From NCBI RefSeq assembly GCF_014196515.1, contig NZ_JACIDV010000010.1, positions 62,001 through 126,000 of the forward strand: a DNA stretch of 64,000 bases, read 5' to 3'. The stretch is from Rhizobium skierniewicense (GTDB taxonomy: Bacteria > Pseudomonadota > Alphaproteobacteria > Rhizobiales > Rhizobiaceae). The translations under genes were made by a program, and so were the position numbers. The notes under the pieces are model-generated. The model was not told the origin of the DNA, ran no database searches, and saw only the letters and a program-made list of their open reading frames with translations. Below, piece by piece: positions 39,850 to 49,398 of the stretch (its first letter is position 1; each line of letters begins with the position of its first letter).

Positions 39850-41073
39850 TCAGTCCCTAGCCAACTGAAATGGTGTGATTATCTTGCATCCTTTATCCAC
39901 TACGATCCCCGTGTCACCATAGCGTGCTCCGCCAACACCGTATTCATAGACTCCCGGCTCAATAGCAATCATGTCACCTTCCTTAAGTACTGTTGGGTCC
40001 CCGGCTTTGATACGAAATCCAACGCCGCCAGAACCAATTGACCGCCCAGTGCCATGCTGCATTCCTTCCTCATAGCCATATCGGACAATAACATCCAATG
40101 CGGCGTTGTGCACTTCTCCCGCCGTCACACCCGGACGGACTGATGCCCAAGCCGCCGCCGAGGCCTCACGCGCTGCTTTCAAGATTTTTTTTACAGCTTG
40201 CGGCAATTCCAGTGTGCCAACGACTACGGGTCGGTCAAAGCAAATTTCTTGCCCAAGAAATGTCGGCGTGCAGCAACAAATTTGGACTAGGTCGCCTTCC
40301 CTCATAATGCGTCCAGCAGCTACAGAATGCGCATGCGCTGAGCGCTCGGGCCCGCTACCCATAACAGTGAAGCTGGAACCGAGGGGTGAGTAGTTCACAT
40401 CTCCCTTCAAAAACTTGGCCACGCACTCTGTTGCAGCGCAGTAGCCTTGGAGAGCCGCCTGCCACTCAGCGATACCTGGTGTGATCGCATCCAAGATTGC
40501 CCGAAATTTATGTACGGCAACTTCGGCAGCTTGCGACAACCGGTTCATGGCCGCTGCATCATTGAAGCGGCGAATATCTCCGACTAAGTCTGAGACATCC
40601 GAGATACCTATAGGATGAAATTTTTTAACGAGGAGATCGAGATTTAGGGCAGTGATTGTATCACAGTCGATACCAATTGTTGCTGCTTGTGGCGCCGCTT
40701 TTTTGATTCGATCGGCGATAGCATCTTCAAATGACCTGAATAATCCAGGTTCTTCCCAGTCCCCCCATTCTGCAATGACCTTCTCGGTACATTTCTTGCG
40801 TATCACAACTGCTTCGATACGAGGCGAGACAAACACTGGCTCTGAATCTGGAAGTACAATAAGGAAGACTGGCCTTACGTCTGGGAGGCCGTCCAATCCT
40901 GAAAAAAAACGATGGCTAGCCGAGCCGTGCAACAAAATAATTTCCAGCTTAATCTTTTTCATCTCGGCTTGGAGACTAGCGACGCGGTTGCGGTAGTCCA
41001 CTCTAGGTGAGGAGAAACTGTTTTCGGTTGCAGTAAAACTCTCTTCGCTTAAACGGTTTGAAGATAGAGCCAT
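39850..41073 (-). CDS. ags: Ags-like opine cyclase (M24 pita-bread fold)
   Basis: A 407-residue protein with the creatinase/Xaa-Pro-peptidase (M24) fold: an N-terminal domain with HRFFSGLDGLPDVRPVF and a C-terminal domain with GMQHGTGRSIG and IAIEPGVYEYGVGGARYGDT. It closely resembles the bacterial protein at 48186. T-DNA ags lactonises the linear opine (mannopine to agropine; in chrysopine plasmids an ags relative cyclises deoxyfructosyl-glutamine). Several metal ligands of true M24 peptidases are absent (a Cys-rich VQICCCTP replaces the first Asp; GARYGD replaces RxED), fitting a non-peptidase role. The ATG at 41073 is used; the longer frame begins with TTG. The right-end, leftward position matches ags. 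Confidence 0.85.
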   Translation of the reverse strand: MALSSNRLSEESFTATENSFSSPRVDYRNRVASLQAEMKKIKLEIILLHGSASHRFFSGLDGLPDVRPVFLIVLPDSEPVFVSPRIEAVVIRKKCTEKVIAEWGDWEEPGLFRSFEDAIADRIKKAAPQAATIGIDCDTITALNLDLLVKKFHPIGISDVSDLVGDIRRFNDAAAMNRLSQAAEVAVHKFRAILDAITPGIAEWQAALQGYCAATECVAKFLKGDVNYSPLGSSFTVMGSGPERSAHAHSVAAGRIMREGDLVQICCCTPTFLGQEICFDRPVVVGTLELPQAVKKILKAAREASAAAWASVRPGVTAGEVHNAALDVIVRYGYEEGMQHGTGRSIGSGGVGFRIKAGDPTVLKEGDMIAIEPGVYEYGVGGARYGDTGIVVDKGCKIITPFQLARD

Positions 41074-41439
41074 GTCTTTGAGGGATATTAACAAATATAA
41101 GAGGTATTTGTAAGAAGGCAAGTTTGTTTGCTTGAGTTGGATTTGATTGCATAAATTGGTTAAGGTCTATTTATAGGTGTAGTAAAAGGCTATGGATTGT
41201 GGGCCACGTATTCTACCGCCACTCTCTAAAGTCTATGGATCTTTTTTAAACGAGTGCAAAAAAGTTTACGAAAGCGGCGTGAAAGCAGCCTATAGCTGAA
41301 GTTTGAACGCTTTGCTTTGTCATATTGGTTCTGAACGCAAGCACTGACGTATTACTTTTGGAATGGCATGCTGTAGCCGATTAATTTATTTACGTATCCA
41401 TTTCACAAGCGCTTGTGTCCTTCCCTGATTGGCGCTGAG
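41074..41439. promoter_or_regulatory. ags promoter region
   Basis: On the minus strand TATAAATA lies at 41168-41175, about 95 bp before the ATG. A TGACGT motif is at 41345-41350, and a 12-bp palindrome ACAAGCGCTTGT at 41406-41417 resembles the ocs element centre (AAGCGCTT). The last is 22 bp from the right border. Confidence 0.6.
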
Positions 41440-41464
41440 TGGCAGGATATATGACGGTGTCGTG
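41440..41464 (+). repeat. T-DNA border repeat 4 (right border of the second T-DNA)
   Basis: TGGCAGGATATATGACGGTG then TCGTG: perfect nick-site core, weaker 3' part. Same orientation as the other borders. Confidence 0.9.
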
Positions 41465-41485
41465 TCCGTGCAAATGTTCGTTGAT
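41465..41485 (+). promoter_or_regulatory. Overdrive-like sequence right of border 4
   Basis: TCCGTGCAAATGTTCGTTGA resembles the overdrive region TGTATGTTTGTTTG (ATGTTCGTTG versus ATGTTTGTTTG), directly outside the right border. Confidence 0.4.
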
Positions 41486-41585
41486 GCGAAAATTTGTCTA
41501 TGCTCTTCCTGTGGATGGGAAGTTGGAATGTCCGCGGGTTTGCAAAGTAGAAATGTCCGCATGTCACCACACGCAACACCGACCA

Positions 41586-41631
41586 GCCCCGATCTGAGCG
41601 GCTGATCCCGCTTGCAAGATCAGATCGGGGC
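41586..41631. repeat. 12-bp inverted repeat at the ISNCY left end
   Basis: GCCCCGATCTGA (41586-41597) is exactly inverted at 41620-41631 with a 22-nt spacer. It lies just downstream of the transposase; no T-run follows, so it is probably part of the IS end rather than a terminator. Confidence 0.6.
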
Positions 41632-41672
41632 GGGTGATTGACACACCTCTTCGGCTTTAGCTTTGAGACGCC

Positions 41673-43048
41673 TCACTCCGCAGCCGGCTGTTGCGACAGT
41701 GCTTTCTTTCGCCGCGCAATCACAACCGGATCGGTCGTGAAGTCTTTCCGACGACCAGGTCCACGAGCGCGTTTGATGTATCCATTCTTATCGCTGTTGT
41801 TCTTCACGTCAGGCGCCGGGCGCTCGTCCTGACGCTCCTTGATATATGCCAGGACATCACCGAGCCGCCTGTTCTCGGTGATCGCCGCATGCGTTACCCG
41901 CTGGTCCTTGTCGAACACCTGATAGGGCAGGGAATGTCCCTTCCATCGCACATCCAGCCGACCGTCCGCATAGGCATAGGTCTCGACATAACGGCCAACC
42001 AGGCCACGCGTCACCGCGGTCTCCTCCAGCATGATCCGCTTGCGCTCGAACGAAAACGTCAGCTGCGATCCGACATAGCGCTGCTCGCGCTTGCACAGGA
42101 TCTCAGTCAACCGATCCGGCGCCAGATTCAGCGGCCGATGCAGATCGTCGGGACGGGCAGGGACGATTGCAAAACGCGCGTTGTAGTCCTCTATGAAGCC
42201 CGGCAAGAACGCATTGCCCGCCTGCATGCTGTCGATGCCAGAAAGCCTGAGCTCCTTGACCAGGCGATCCTGCAGCGTCCGGTTCATCCGCTCGACCCGA
42301 CCCTTGGCCTGGCTCGAATTTGCACAGAGAATCTCGATGTTTAGCTCGCAGAGCGCACGCCCGAACTGGGTCATGCCCTGACCACCCCTGGCATCCTTCT
42401 TCGCCACCCGGAACACTGAATGCTTGTCCGAATAGAAGGCAACCGGCGCGCCATGACGCTTGAGATACAGCTCCAATGCCTCGAAATAGCTGAAGGCACT
42501 TTTTCGGAGCGCACGAAGCGCAGCTGCATCAACCTGCCGGTCGCATCGTCGACAAATACCAGCAGCGAGCAAGACGGTCCGCGATCCTCGAACCAGCGAT
42601 GCTCCGAGCCGTCGATCTGCACCAGTTCGCCATAGGCTTCTCGCCGTAACCGCGGCTGATGAAACGTCCGGCGCTGCTTGCGCGACAGCCAGGGGCCGGC
42701 ATCAGTCATCCAGCTGCGCACCGTCTCGCGCGATACACGCAGTCCATTGCGCTCGGCCAGCTTCTCCGTCGCCAATGTCGGCCCGAAATCCGCATAGCGT
42801 TCGCGAACCAGCGTCATTGCATAATCGCGAACCCCGGCGCTGATCCGGTTGTTCGACGGCCGACCGATTGCCTTGTGCCGGATCGAAGCCGCCCCGCCAG
42901 TCCGCATGCGCTCCAGCAGCCGGCGCACCTGGCGCTCGCTCAGATCAAGCACATGCGCCGCCGATACCGTGGTCATCCGGCCGGCAACCACCTTCGACAA
43001 AATCTCGATCCGTTGCAGATCGCGCTCGCTCATCGCTATCAATCCCAT
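41673..43048 (-). pseudogene. ISNCY-type integrase-core transposase, frameshifted
   Basis: From ATG 43048 the frame gives MGLIAMSERDLQRIEILSKV with a helix-turn-helix (LDLSERQVRRLLERMR), then the integrase core VQIDGSEHRWFEDRGPSCSL with a catalytic Asp, to FVRSEK. At the A-run near 42497-42503 the frame shifts by -1 and continues SAFSYFEALELYLKRHG, FYSDKHSVFRV and the catalytic Glu region (RVERMNRTLQDR), ending at 41673. Probably one base lost; programmed frameshifting is a weaker alternative because only the AAA codon can slip. Confidence 0.75.
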
Positions 43049-43190
43049 CTGCAATCTCCCAGGCATCGTTAAGGCCCGGGGAGAGTGACATTCCAACTTT
43101 GAAGAATCAGGACACTTCAACTTTGCGGCTACACTTCCTGTCGACGTAATATCGATTATGAGATAGCGTTTTCCAGCCGCTTCACGTTCG

Positions 43191-43841
43191 GTGCAATGTA
43201 GTTTCAAATCATACGCGTTAATTTTCACTGATGGGTTGGAGGAGCAACTGGTCGTTGCCAGACCGCGCCGACGGCGTTTCGGATCATACCTGGGGAAAAA
43301 TAAGTCCGGCACCGAGAACCTAATCAATCGCGATTTCCATGCAAAAGCGCCGAACCTGAAGTGGCTGACAGATATCACCGGGTTCAATATCCCAGCCGGG
43401 AACGTCTACCTTGCGCGCATCATCGACTACTTCGACGGAACGGTCATCAGTTGGTCGATTGGATCGCAACCAGACGCGGGGGAATACTATGCTTGATGCA
43501 GCCATTGAGACCATGACAGACGGCGAGGAACGACCAATCGTCCATTCCGCTCGCGGAGCTCATTATCGCTGGGTCGGCTGGCTAATGCGGATTAGCGAAG
43601 CAAACCTAATTCGCTCAATGCCCCGAAGGACTGCTCACAAGATAACTTTGCTTGTGAGGTCTTCTTCTGCCGGATGAAAACAGAGCTCTTCTATCCCCGA
43701 GACTGGAAGGCTATTAGAATCGAACAGTTCGTTGCCGAGATAGACGCTTATATCCGCTGGTACAATGAGAGGCGTATTAAGATATCCCTGGGATCACTCA
43801 GCCCGATCGAATATCGAAGAAGTCTTGGCCCTAACTTGTAA
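43191..43841 (+). pseudogene. IS3-family (IS3/IS150-like) OrfB relic
   Basis: Pieces of one transposase in three frames: NRDFHAKAPNLKWLTDITGF with the first catalytic Asp, VYLARIIDYFDGTVISWSIG, then (another frame) MLDAAIETMTDGEERPIVHS, then (third frame) MKTELFYPRDWKAIRIEQFV and YIRWYNERRIKISLGSLSPI ending at 43841. At least two frameshifts; not functional. Confidence 0.8.
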
Positions 43842-44246
43842 AGCTGTCCAACTTTTTATCCACACCCCCTCCGGGTCAGTTCTCAATGGCAATCAACAAA
43901 CTTGCCGCAAAAGCAACGCAGTCGGCTCGAAGATCGCACGCCTGCTCAACGACAAATGCAACCCACGACAAGAACATCAACTGGCGAGGAAAGAGGTCTA
44001 CTATGAACCCAGATATTTGTTGAACAGGCAGAACGTCTGACCGTCCCACCAAAGAAGTTTGACCCGATCAGCGCGCTTTTCGCGGAAACCAAAGATCGCG
44101 CCGATAGACCATCAATGCCACTCCGCATGTCGGTCACTCCGCAGGCCAGACAGACCCCACATTTCCCGATGGCCCGATCATGCCGCCTCCGCTGCTAGCG
44201 GCTACCGCCGGCGAATTCCGACGGCAGCCACATCGGCTTGGGAAGC
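43842..44246. other. Short unidentified stretch downstream of the transporter operon
   Basis: No supported gene; probably more transposon-derived relic sequence. Confidence 0.4.
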
Positions 44247-46025
44247 CTAAGTTTCTTCCGCGGAGGTGTCCAAAACTCCAATCATGGTCGGAGCGCCAGC
44301 GACTCTCTTGCGCCACAGCATGACCACGATGCCGACGACGATAAAGGCGCACGTCACGCCTAGGAGAACCGCGGAAACGGCGGCGGATTCTGGACTTGTG
44401 TTGAAGCGGATCCCTTCCCACAATTTTCTCGGCAGTGTCTTGACCGAAAGGTCACTAAGAAAGATCGATGCCACCGATTCATCAAATGAAAGGAGAACGG
44501 CAATCAGTGCGCCGATTGCAAGACCAGGTAGCAACAATGGGAAGACGATCGTACGAAAAACGCTCCAAGGGTTTGCTCCGAGGCTTGCCGCCGCGAGCGA
44601 AAGCCTTGGATCGATCGAGCTATAAGTCGCCGATGCTATAAGATAAACGACGGGGAAGATCAGCACCGTGTGTGCTATGATGATACCTATTTCCGTATCC
44701 ACAAGCCCAACCCGTGCGAAAGCAAGATATGCGCCAAGCGCGAATACGACGGCCGGGACGCTGAGGGGAGCTTGCACCAAGGCTTCTAACACCCCCTGAA
44801 GTATAAACTTCTGCCGACCGAATCCGAGCACGGCGAACGTGGCAAGCACCAGGCTGAGCAAGCAAGTGGCTACACCAATACGTAGGCTCGTAACTGCCGC
44901 GCTAGTCCATTCTGAACTGCTGAAGATGGTCTCGAACCAGCGCAACGAATAGCCAGGAGGCGGAAAGATGAGTACGTCGGCCGAGCTGAACGATACCGGA
45001 AAGAGAACAACGAGCGGCAGGAGAATGAAGATTGAAATCAATGTAAGATAAACTGGTTCAAACAAGCGTGCGCCGTTCGACAACAGTGTCGAAAACTGAA
45101 ACCGAGCAGAGGGTAATGCCACAGGACGACGTAGAAGATCCATGTCCGCGTGCCCCGCTGACGGCTGCGATCGGTTCGCAGGCGACGAGCCTGGCCTTTG
45201 CCAACGAGAGAAGAAGCTCAAACCCCAGCTCAACAGGGCGACGACGATTGTCGCGATCAACGCGAGTGTGATGCCAAGTGCTGCGGCGAATGGCCAGTCT
45301 GCACCAGTCTCGATCTCCGACTGGATTACTTGCGCGAGCATTTGCTGGCGTTGATTGCCAAGGAAGGCCGGCGCAATGAAGCTGGCGATGGTGAAGAGGA
45401 AGATGATGATGACGCCTGATTGGATTCCACGTATCGAGAGTGGGATGACGATGCCAAACCAAGCCCGGAGCGGGTTCGCGCCAAGAGTGTTGGCTGCCAG
45501 CAGGACGCGGCCGTCGATGCGACGAAGCACTGTTACAAGGGCGAATGCCATCATAGGAATTGAAGAGTGAACCAAAGCGAGGATGACCGCAGGTTCGCTG
45601 AAGAGGAGCGGCAAGGGTTCCGAAATAAGACCAAGACTAAGCAGCGTCCCGTTGATAAGCCCACGCTGGCCTAGGATTGCCAGCCACGCGAAGGTTCGAA
45701 CCAGAACGCTGCTCAAAAACGGAACAAGGACCAGCAATCCGAGAAACATCGCCTTAAATCCCGTCGCCCGGCTCAGGAGCCACGCCAGCGGAAAGGAGAC
45801 AACGAGTGTTATCGCAGTCGCTTCAAGGCTGATCCGCACCGTCGTCCAAATGATTTTCAGGTATACCGGACTTTCGAAAATCTTGAGAAAACGCCCGGCG
45901 GCATTTCCGCCGAACGCAGAGGGCACGATGTAAAGCAGTGGCAGTGCGAATGCGACGAGGAGGAGGATAAACACCGGAGCAAGTAGGAAGAGTCGCTCCC
46001 AGTCTCTTGAAAAATTTCGCGTCAT
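44247..46025 (-). CDS. Fused PotB-PotC-type ABC permease
   Basis: A 592-residue inner-membrane permease made of two complete halves. Half 1 (1-290) and half 2 (about 320-590) each have about six hydrophobic helices and an EAA loop (LAANTLGANPLRAWFGIVIP; LAAASLGANPWSVFRTIVFP). Usually these are two proteins (PotB and PotC, or FbpB-like single fusions). Last gene of the operon beginning at 51249; works with the ATPase at 47104 and the binding protein at 46052. Mannopine-type opine transporters are of this class. Confidence 0.9.
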   Translation of the reverse strand: MTRNFSRDWERLFLLAPVFILLLVAFALPLLYIVPSAFGGNAAGRFLKIFESPVYLKIIWTTVRISLEATAITLVVSFPLAWLLSRATGFKAMFLGLLVLVPFLSSVLVRTFAWLAILGQRGLINGTLLSLGLISEPLPLLFSEPAVILALVHSSIPMMAFALVTVLRRIDGRVLLAANTLGANPLRAWFGIVIPLSIRGIQSGVIIIFLFTIASFIAPAFLGNQRQQMLAQVIQSEIETGADWPFAAALGITLALIATIVVALLSWGLSFFSRWQRPGSSPANRSQPSAGHADMDLLRRPVALPSARFQFSTLLSNGARLFEPVYLTLISIFILLPLVVLFPVSFSSADVLIFPPPGYSLRWFETIFSSSEWTSAAVTSLRIGVATCLLSLVLATFAVLGFGRQKFILQGVLEALVQAPLSVPAVVFALGAYLAFARVGLVDTEIGIIIAHTVLIFPVVYLIASATYSSIDPRLSLAAASLGANPWSVFRTIVFPLLLPGLAIGALIAVLLSFDESVASIFLSDLSVKTLPRKLWEGIRFNTSPESAAVSAVLLGVTCAFIVVGIVVMLWRKRVAGAPTMIGVLDTSAEET

Positions 46026-46051
46026 CGTCGTTTGCTCCTGCCTTAAACCGA

Positions 46052-47071
46052 TCAGTTCATTATGTATGTGGACCAGCGAGCCTTCACTGCATCACGATTG
46101 TCGTTCCACCACTTTGAATCGAGGATTGCGCCAAGCTTCGCATTCTCCGGGTAGCTTGGGAGGTCTTTTGCGACCGCAGGATCGAGAAGCTTAAGCGCTT
46201 CGACATTGGTTGGACCGTAGGGGATGTTTCGTGTCAGCTCCGCCTGGTTCTCGGGCTGAACAGCAAAATTGATGAATTTCATCGCTTCATCCTTGTGCGG
46301 AGCACCTTTCACGACGACCCACCATTCCGTATCGGAGACGGACGCGTCCCAACCGTAAGCCCAGTTTGCCCCGGCCTTGATCGCGTTATTCACTCGGCCG
46401 TTCGGGATGTAGGCCAGATCGATTTCACCCTGCTGGATCAGCGCCTGGGTGTCAGCGGCACCCTTGTAGGCAACGATCTGCTCTTTGACACGGTCGATCA
46501 CCTTGAGTGCTCGGTCGACGTCCAACGGGTAGAGATCGGCAGCCTTGACGCCGTCGGCGAGCAGGGCAAATTCAATCGTGTATTCGGGCTCTAGCGGAAC
46601 AGCACGACGAGCTTTCACCGAGGGATCGAAAAACTGCGCCGGCGTAACGCCATTCGCAAACTTCGCCTTGTCCCAGGAAAGGTTCATGCCGAATGTGATA
46701 TAGCCGATGCCGTACTTGGTGCGGAGTTCGGCGGGGACACCGTCGGCCTTGATTACGTTGTAGTCGAGCGGTTCGAGAAGGCTGTCCTTGGCCTCGTTCG
46801 CATGTGCCGAACTTTCAGCGGACACGACATCCCACGTCACATTACCGCTCTCAACCATAGCCTTGACCTTCGCGTAGGCTGAACCTGTCGTGGCAGTGAC
46901 CTTTACACCCGATGCTTTGTTGTAAGGCTCGAAAAAAGCCTTTGTCTGAGCATCCTGAAAAGTGCCACCGTATGAAGCAACTACCACTTCGGCAGCGGAT
47001 GCTGCGCCAGCAAGAAGAAAGACGGCCGCAGCTGCAAGCCAAATCCCAGTTTTTTGTTTGATCGTTCCCAC
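46052..47071 (-). CDS. PotD-like periplasmic binding protein
   Basis: A 339-residue extracytoplasmic binding protein with signal peptide (TGIWLAAAAVFLLAGAASAA) and the family motif VVVASYGGTFQDAQTKAFFE. Start set at GTG 47071 because GAGGAG lies upstream and the product then begins directly before the signal peptide; the ATG at 47107, overlapping the ATPase stop, is possible. Presumed substrate an opine or its sugar-amino-acid part. Confidence 0.88.
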   Translation of the reverse strand: MGTIKQKTGIWLAAAAVFLLAGAASAAEVVVASYGGTFQDAQTKAFFEPYNKASGVKVTATTGSAYAKVKAMVESGNVTWDVVSAESSAHANEAKDSLLEPLDYNVIKADGVPAELRTKYGIGYITFGMNLSWDKAKFANGVTPAQFFDPSVKARRAVPLEPEYTIEFALLADGVKAADLYPLDVDRALKVIDRVKEQIVAYKGAADTQALIQQGEIDLAYIPNGRVNNAIKAGANWAYGWDASVSDTEWWVVVKGAPHKDEAMKFINFAVQPENQAELTRNIPYGPTNVEALKLLDPAVAKDLPSYPENAKLGAILDSKWWNDNRDAVKARWSTYIMN

Positions 47072-47103
47072 AGTTTCTTCTCCTCTAACATTCCGCTTTA
47101 GGG

Positions 47104-48186
47104 TCATCCTTCAGTCGGAAGAACGGCGACGGACGCTGGAGCCCAGCGCGCGATTACGCTTTTTCCGGGCTCAAGGCTTCCGGCCAAAAGGTCTCCTCGC
47201 ATGACGTTGGCAAGCAGCGATTGCCCGTCAGAAATTTGCAGTGCTACGCGCCACCCGGATCCGAGATAGGTGATGTCGCGAATTGTTGCTGGAACCGCGA
47301 AGCCTTCGTCCGAATTTGCTTCGGCGACTGAGCGGATAGAAACGCTTTCCGGTCGGACCACAATATCGAAAGGCGTCTTAGCCGGGGACGGCAGCAACTG
47401 GCGCCCCCCTGCGATCTCGTATCCTCGGCCCTCGTCCAGGTTTGTAACCCGGAGGATCGAGCAATCGCCGATGAACCGTGCAACAAAATGATTGGAAGGC
47501 GCTGCGTAAATGGTCTCAGGATCGGCTACCTGAAGTAGTTCACCGCCCGACATGATTCCAATCCGGTCAGCCATCGCCATGGCTTCCGACTGGTCGTGGG
47601 TAACATAGATGACGGTGATGCCGAGTTCGTGCTGGATGCGCTTCAGCTCGTGCTGCATCTGGTCACGAAGTCTCCGGTCGAGAGCTCCGAGCGGTTCATC
47701 CATGAGCAAAATATCAGGGCCGAAGACCAGTGAGCGAGCAAGTGCCACACGCTGCTGTTGTCCTCCAGACATCTGTATAGGATATGAAGCCCCGCGATCT
47801 GTCAGGTTGACGAGACTGAGCGCCGCTTTTACGCGCTCGTCTCGTTCACTTCGTCCGACGCCGCGCATCTTGAGCGGGTAGGCGACATTCTCGGCTGCGG
47901 TCATATGCGGGAACAAGGCGTAGTTTTGAAATACCACGCCGATGCTGCGGCGGTGCGGCGGCACCTCCGTCACGGAAGTGCCGGACATCAGCACCTTGCC
48001 TTCGCTCGGTTGGTCGAAACCCGCAAGCAACATGAGAAGCGTAGTTTTGCCGGAACCACTTGAGCCGAGCAGTGCGAAGAATTCGCCCTTTGCGATGTCG
48101 AGGGTGACGCCGCTCACCGCAGTGACCGGCCCATAGCGCCGGGTGACACGATGGAAGGAAACGGCGGGGAGCGACTGGTCTGTCAT
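47104..48186 (-). CDS. PotA-like ABC transporter ATPase
   Basis: A 360-residue ATPase: Walker A LLGSSGSGKTTLL near 36, signature MSGGQQQRVALARSL near 138, Walker B ILLMDEPLGALDRRLRDQMQ, and a C-terminal TOBE domain. Its ATG overlaps the stop of the M24-fold gene by one base (TAATG), giving translational coupling. Confidence 0.92.
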   Translation of the reverse strand: MTDQSLPAVSFHRVTRRYGPVTAVSGVTLDIAKGEFFALLGSSGSGKTTLLMLLAGFDQPSEGKVLMSGTSVTEVPPHRRSIGVVFQNYALFPHMTAAENVAYPLKMRGVGRSERDERVKAALSLVNLTDRGASYPIQMSGGQQQRVALARSLVFGPDILLMDEPLGALDRRLRDQMQHELKRIQHELGITVIYVTHDQSEAMAMADRIGIMSGGELLQVADPETIYAAPSNHFVARFIGDCSILRVTNLDEGRGYEIAGGRQLLPSPAKTPFDIVVRPESVSIRSVAEANSDEGFAVPATIRDITYLGSGWRVALQISDGQSLLANVMRGDLLAGSLEPGKSVIARWAPASVAVLPTEG

Positions 48187-49391
48187 TAGATGTCCCTGCC
48201 CAATTCAAGAGGCGTGAGCGGCTCGTAGCCCGTCTCCGTTACAAGGATGGTGTCCCCAAAACGGGCGCCGCCAACGCCATCGACGTAAACACCAGGCTCG
48301 ATGCCCAGCAACATGCCGGCTTCGAGAACCGTCGGATCGTTGGCCTTGATCTCAGGGAATTCGGGATCTGACAGGCCGATACCGCGCCCAGTGCGATGCT
48401 GCATAGCGCCGCCGTATCCATGGCCCTCGATAACCGCGACCGCAGCGGCGTGGACCTCGCCAGTCGTAACGCCGGCACGAACTTTCGCCAGCGCGGCTTC
48501 TTGCGCTTTGCGTGCGACATCGACAATCTTGCGAAGATCATCCGAGACTTCTTCTGACCCCACCTTCAGCGGTCGATCGAAACATATTCCGTGGCCAAAG
48601 AAGGGGCGGCCGCAATAGCAAAGCTGTACGACCTCGCCTTCGCGCATTGGGCGACCCGCAGCAACAGCGTGTGCACGACCGGAACGGATGCTACCGCAGC
48701 CCATGACGTGGATGCCCTGCAGAAGCGGCGAATGGTCTTCGTCGCCATTCCACCATTCCGCTGCGCGTTCCATCGCGGCCGTGCGCGATGCGAGCGCAAC
48801 TTTCCACTCCGGAACGCCAGGCCTTACTGCATCTCGGCTTGCCAGGAACTGGTGTGCTGCGATATCGGCGCTACGGCGAACAACGTCAATCGTTGCCTGA
48901 TCCTTACGTCGGCGCACCTCGCGGATGATGTCAGTAATATCGACGATTCGATCGCGACCGAGAGCATCGCGAACCAGATCCAGGCTGCGCGCGGAGGTGG
49001 CGTCAAAATCTACGCCAATCTTGCGTGCTGTTGGGGCGACCGCCTCGATATGCTTTGCCAGAGCAGCCGAAAAGGACATTGGCGTCTTGGCTGGCTCTTC
49101 CCACTCAACCCATTCGACGGCGACCGGAACGGTACACTGCGAGCGAATTTCAGGTGCTTCGATGCGTGGAGAAATGAACGCCGGGTTGCCATCCTGAGGG
49201 AAGACGAACCAGATCGGCCTCACGGATGCGATGCCGTCGAGCCCGGTAAAGAAGCGATGGTTGTCGAAGCTCGACAATGCGAGAACGTCAATGCCGTTCT
49301 CCTTCATTGCGGTTCTGGCGCGCTCTATGCGCCTGGTGTAGTCGGCTTCGTTCGGAAATGTCAGTTTGGAGTCTGCTGGGTTTTCTGTCAT
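48186..49391 (-). CDS. M24-fold opine hydrolase/cyclase (AgcA-like, Ags homologue)
   Basis: A 401-residue creatinase-fold protein and clear homologue of T-DNA Ags: HRFFTGLDGIASVRPIWFVF against HRFFSGLDGLPDVRPVFLIV, FISPRIEA against FVSPRIEA, GGARFGDTILVTETG against GGARYGDTGIVVDKG. The known bacterial homologue of ags is agcA, the mannopine cyclase/agropine lactonase. It shares with Ags the loss of peptidase metal ligands (VQLCYCGRP, MQHRTGRGIG, GARFGD). Start ATG 49391 chosen just after the kinase stop. Likely opens the lactone ring of the imported opine. Confidence 0.88.
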   Translation of the reverse strand: MTENPADSKLTFPNEADYTRRIERARTAMKENGIDVLALSSFDNHRFFTGLDGIASVRPIWFVFPQDGNPAFISPRIEAPEIRSQCTVPVAVEWVEWEEPAKTPMSFSAALAKHIEAVAPTARKIGVDFDATSARSLDLVRDALGRDRIVDITDIIREVRRRKDQATIDVVRRSADIAAHQFLASRDAVRPGVPEWKVALASRTAAMERAAEWWNGDEDHSPLLQGIHVMGCGSIRSGRAHAVAAGRPMREGEVVQLCYCGRPFFGHGICFDRPLKVGSEEVSDDLRKIVDVARKAQEAALAKVRAGVTTGEVHAAAVAVIEGHGYGGAMQHRTGRGIGLSDPEFPEIKANDPTVLEAGMLLGIEPGVYVDGVGGARFGDTILVTETGYEPLTPLELGRDI

Positions 49392-49398
49392 GGCGCTC

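Larger units (their letters stand above)
31839..41464 (+). mobile_element. Second T-DNA (TR-like) with plast genes and opine synthesis block
   Basis: A 9.6-kb segment between borders 3 and 4. It has three plast genes on the left and mas2(-)/mas1(+)/ags(-) on the right, the same order and directions as octopine-type TR-DNA (4', 3', 2', 1', 0'). Confidence 0.92.
41505..43140 (-). mobile_element. ISNCY-type insertion sequence (approximate ends)
   Basis: Transposase-bearing segment flanked by related motifs: GAAGTTGGAATGTCC near 41520 and, inverted, AAGTTGGAATGTC near 43087-43100, with further AAGT-rich repeats. A 12-bp inverted repeat (41586-41597/41620-41631) lies near the left end. Exact ends and target duplication not resolved. 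Confidence 0.6.
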
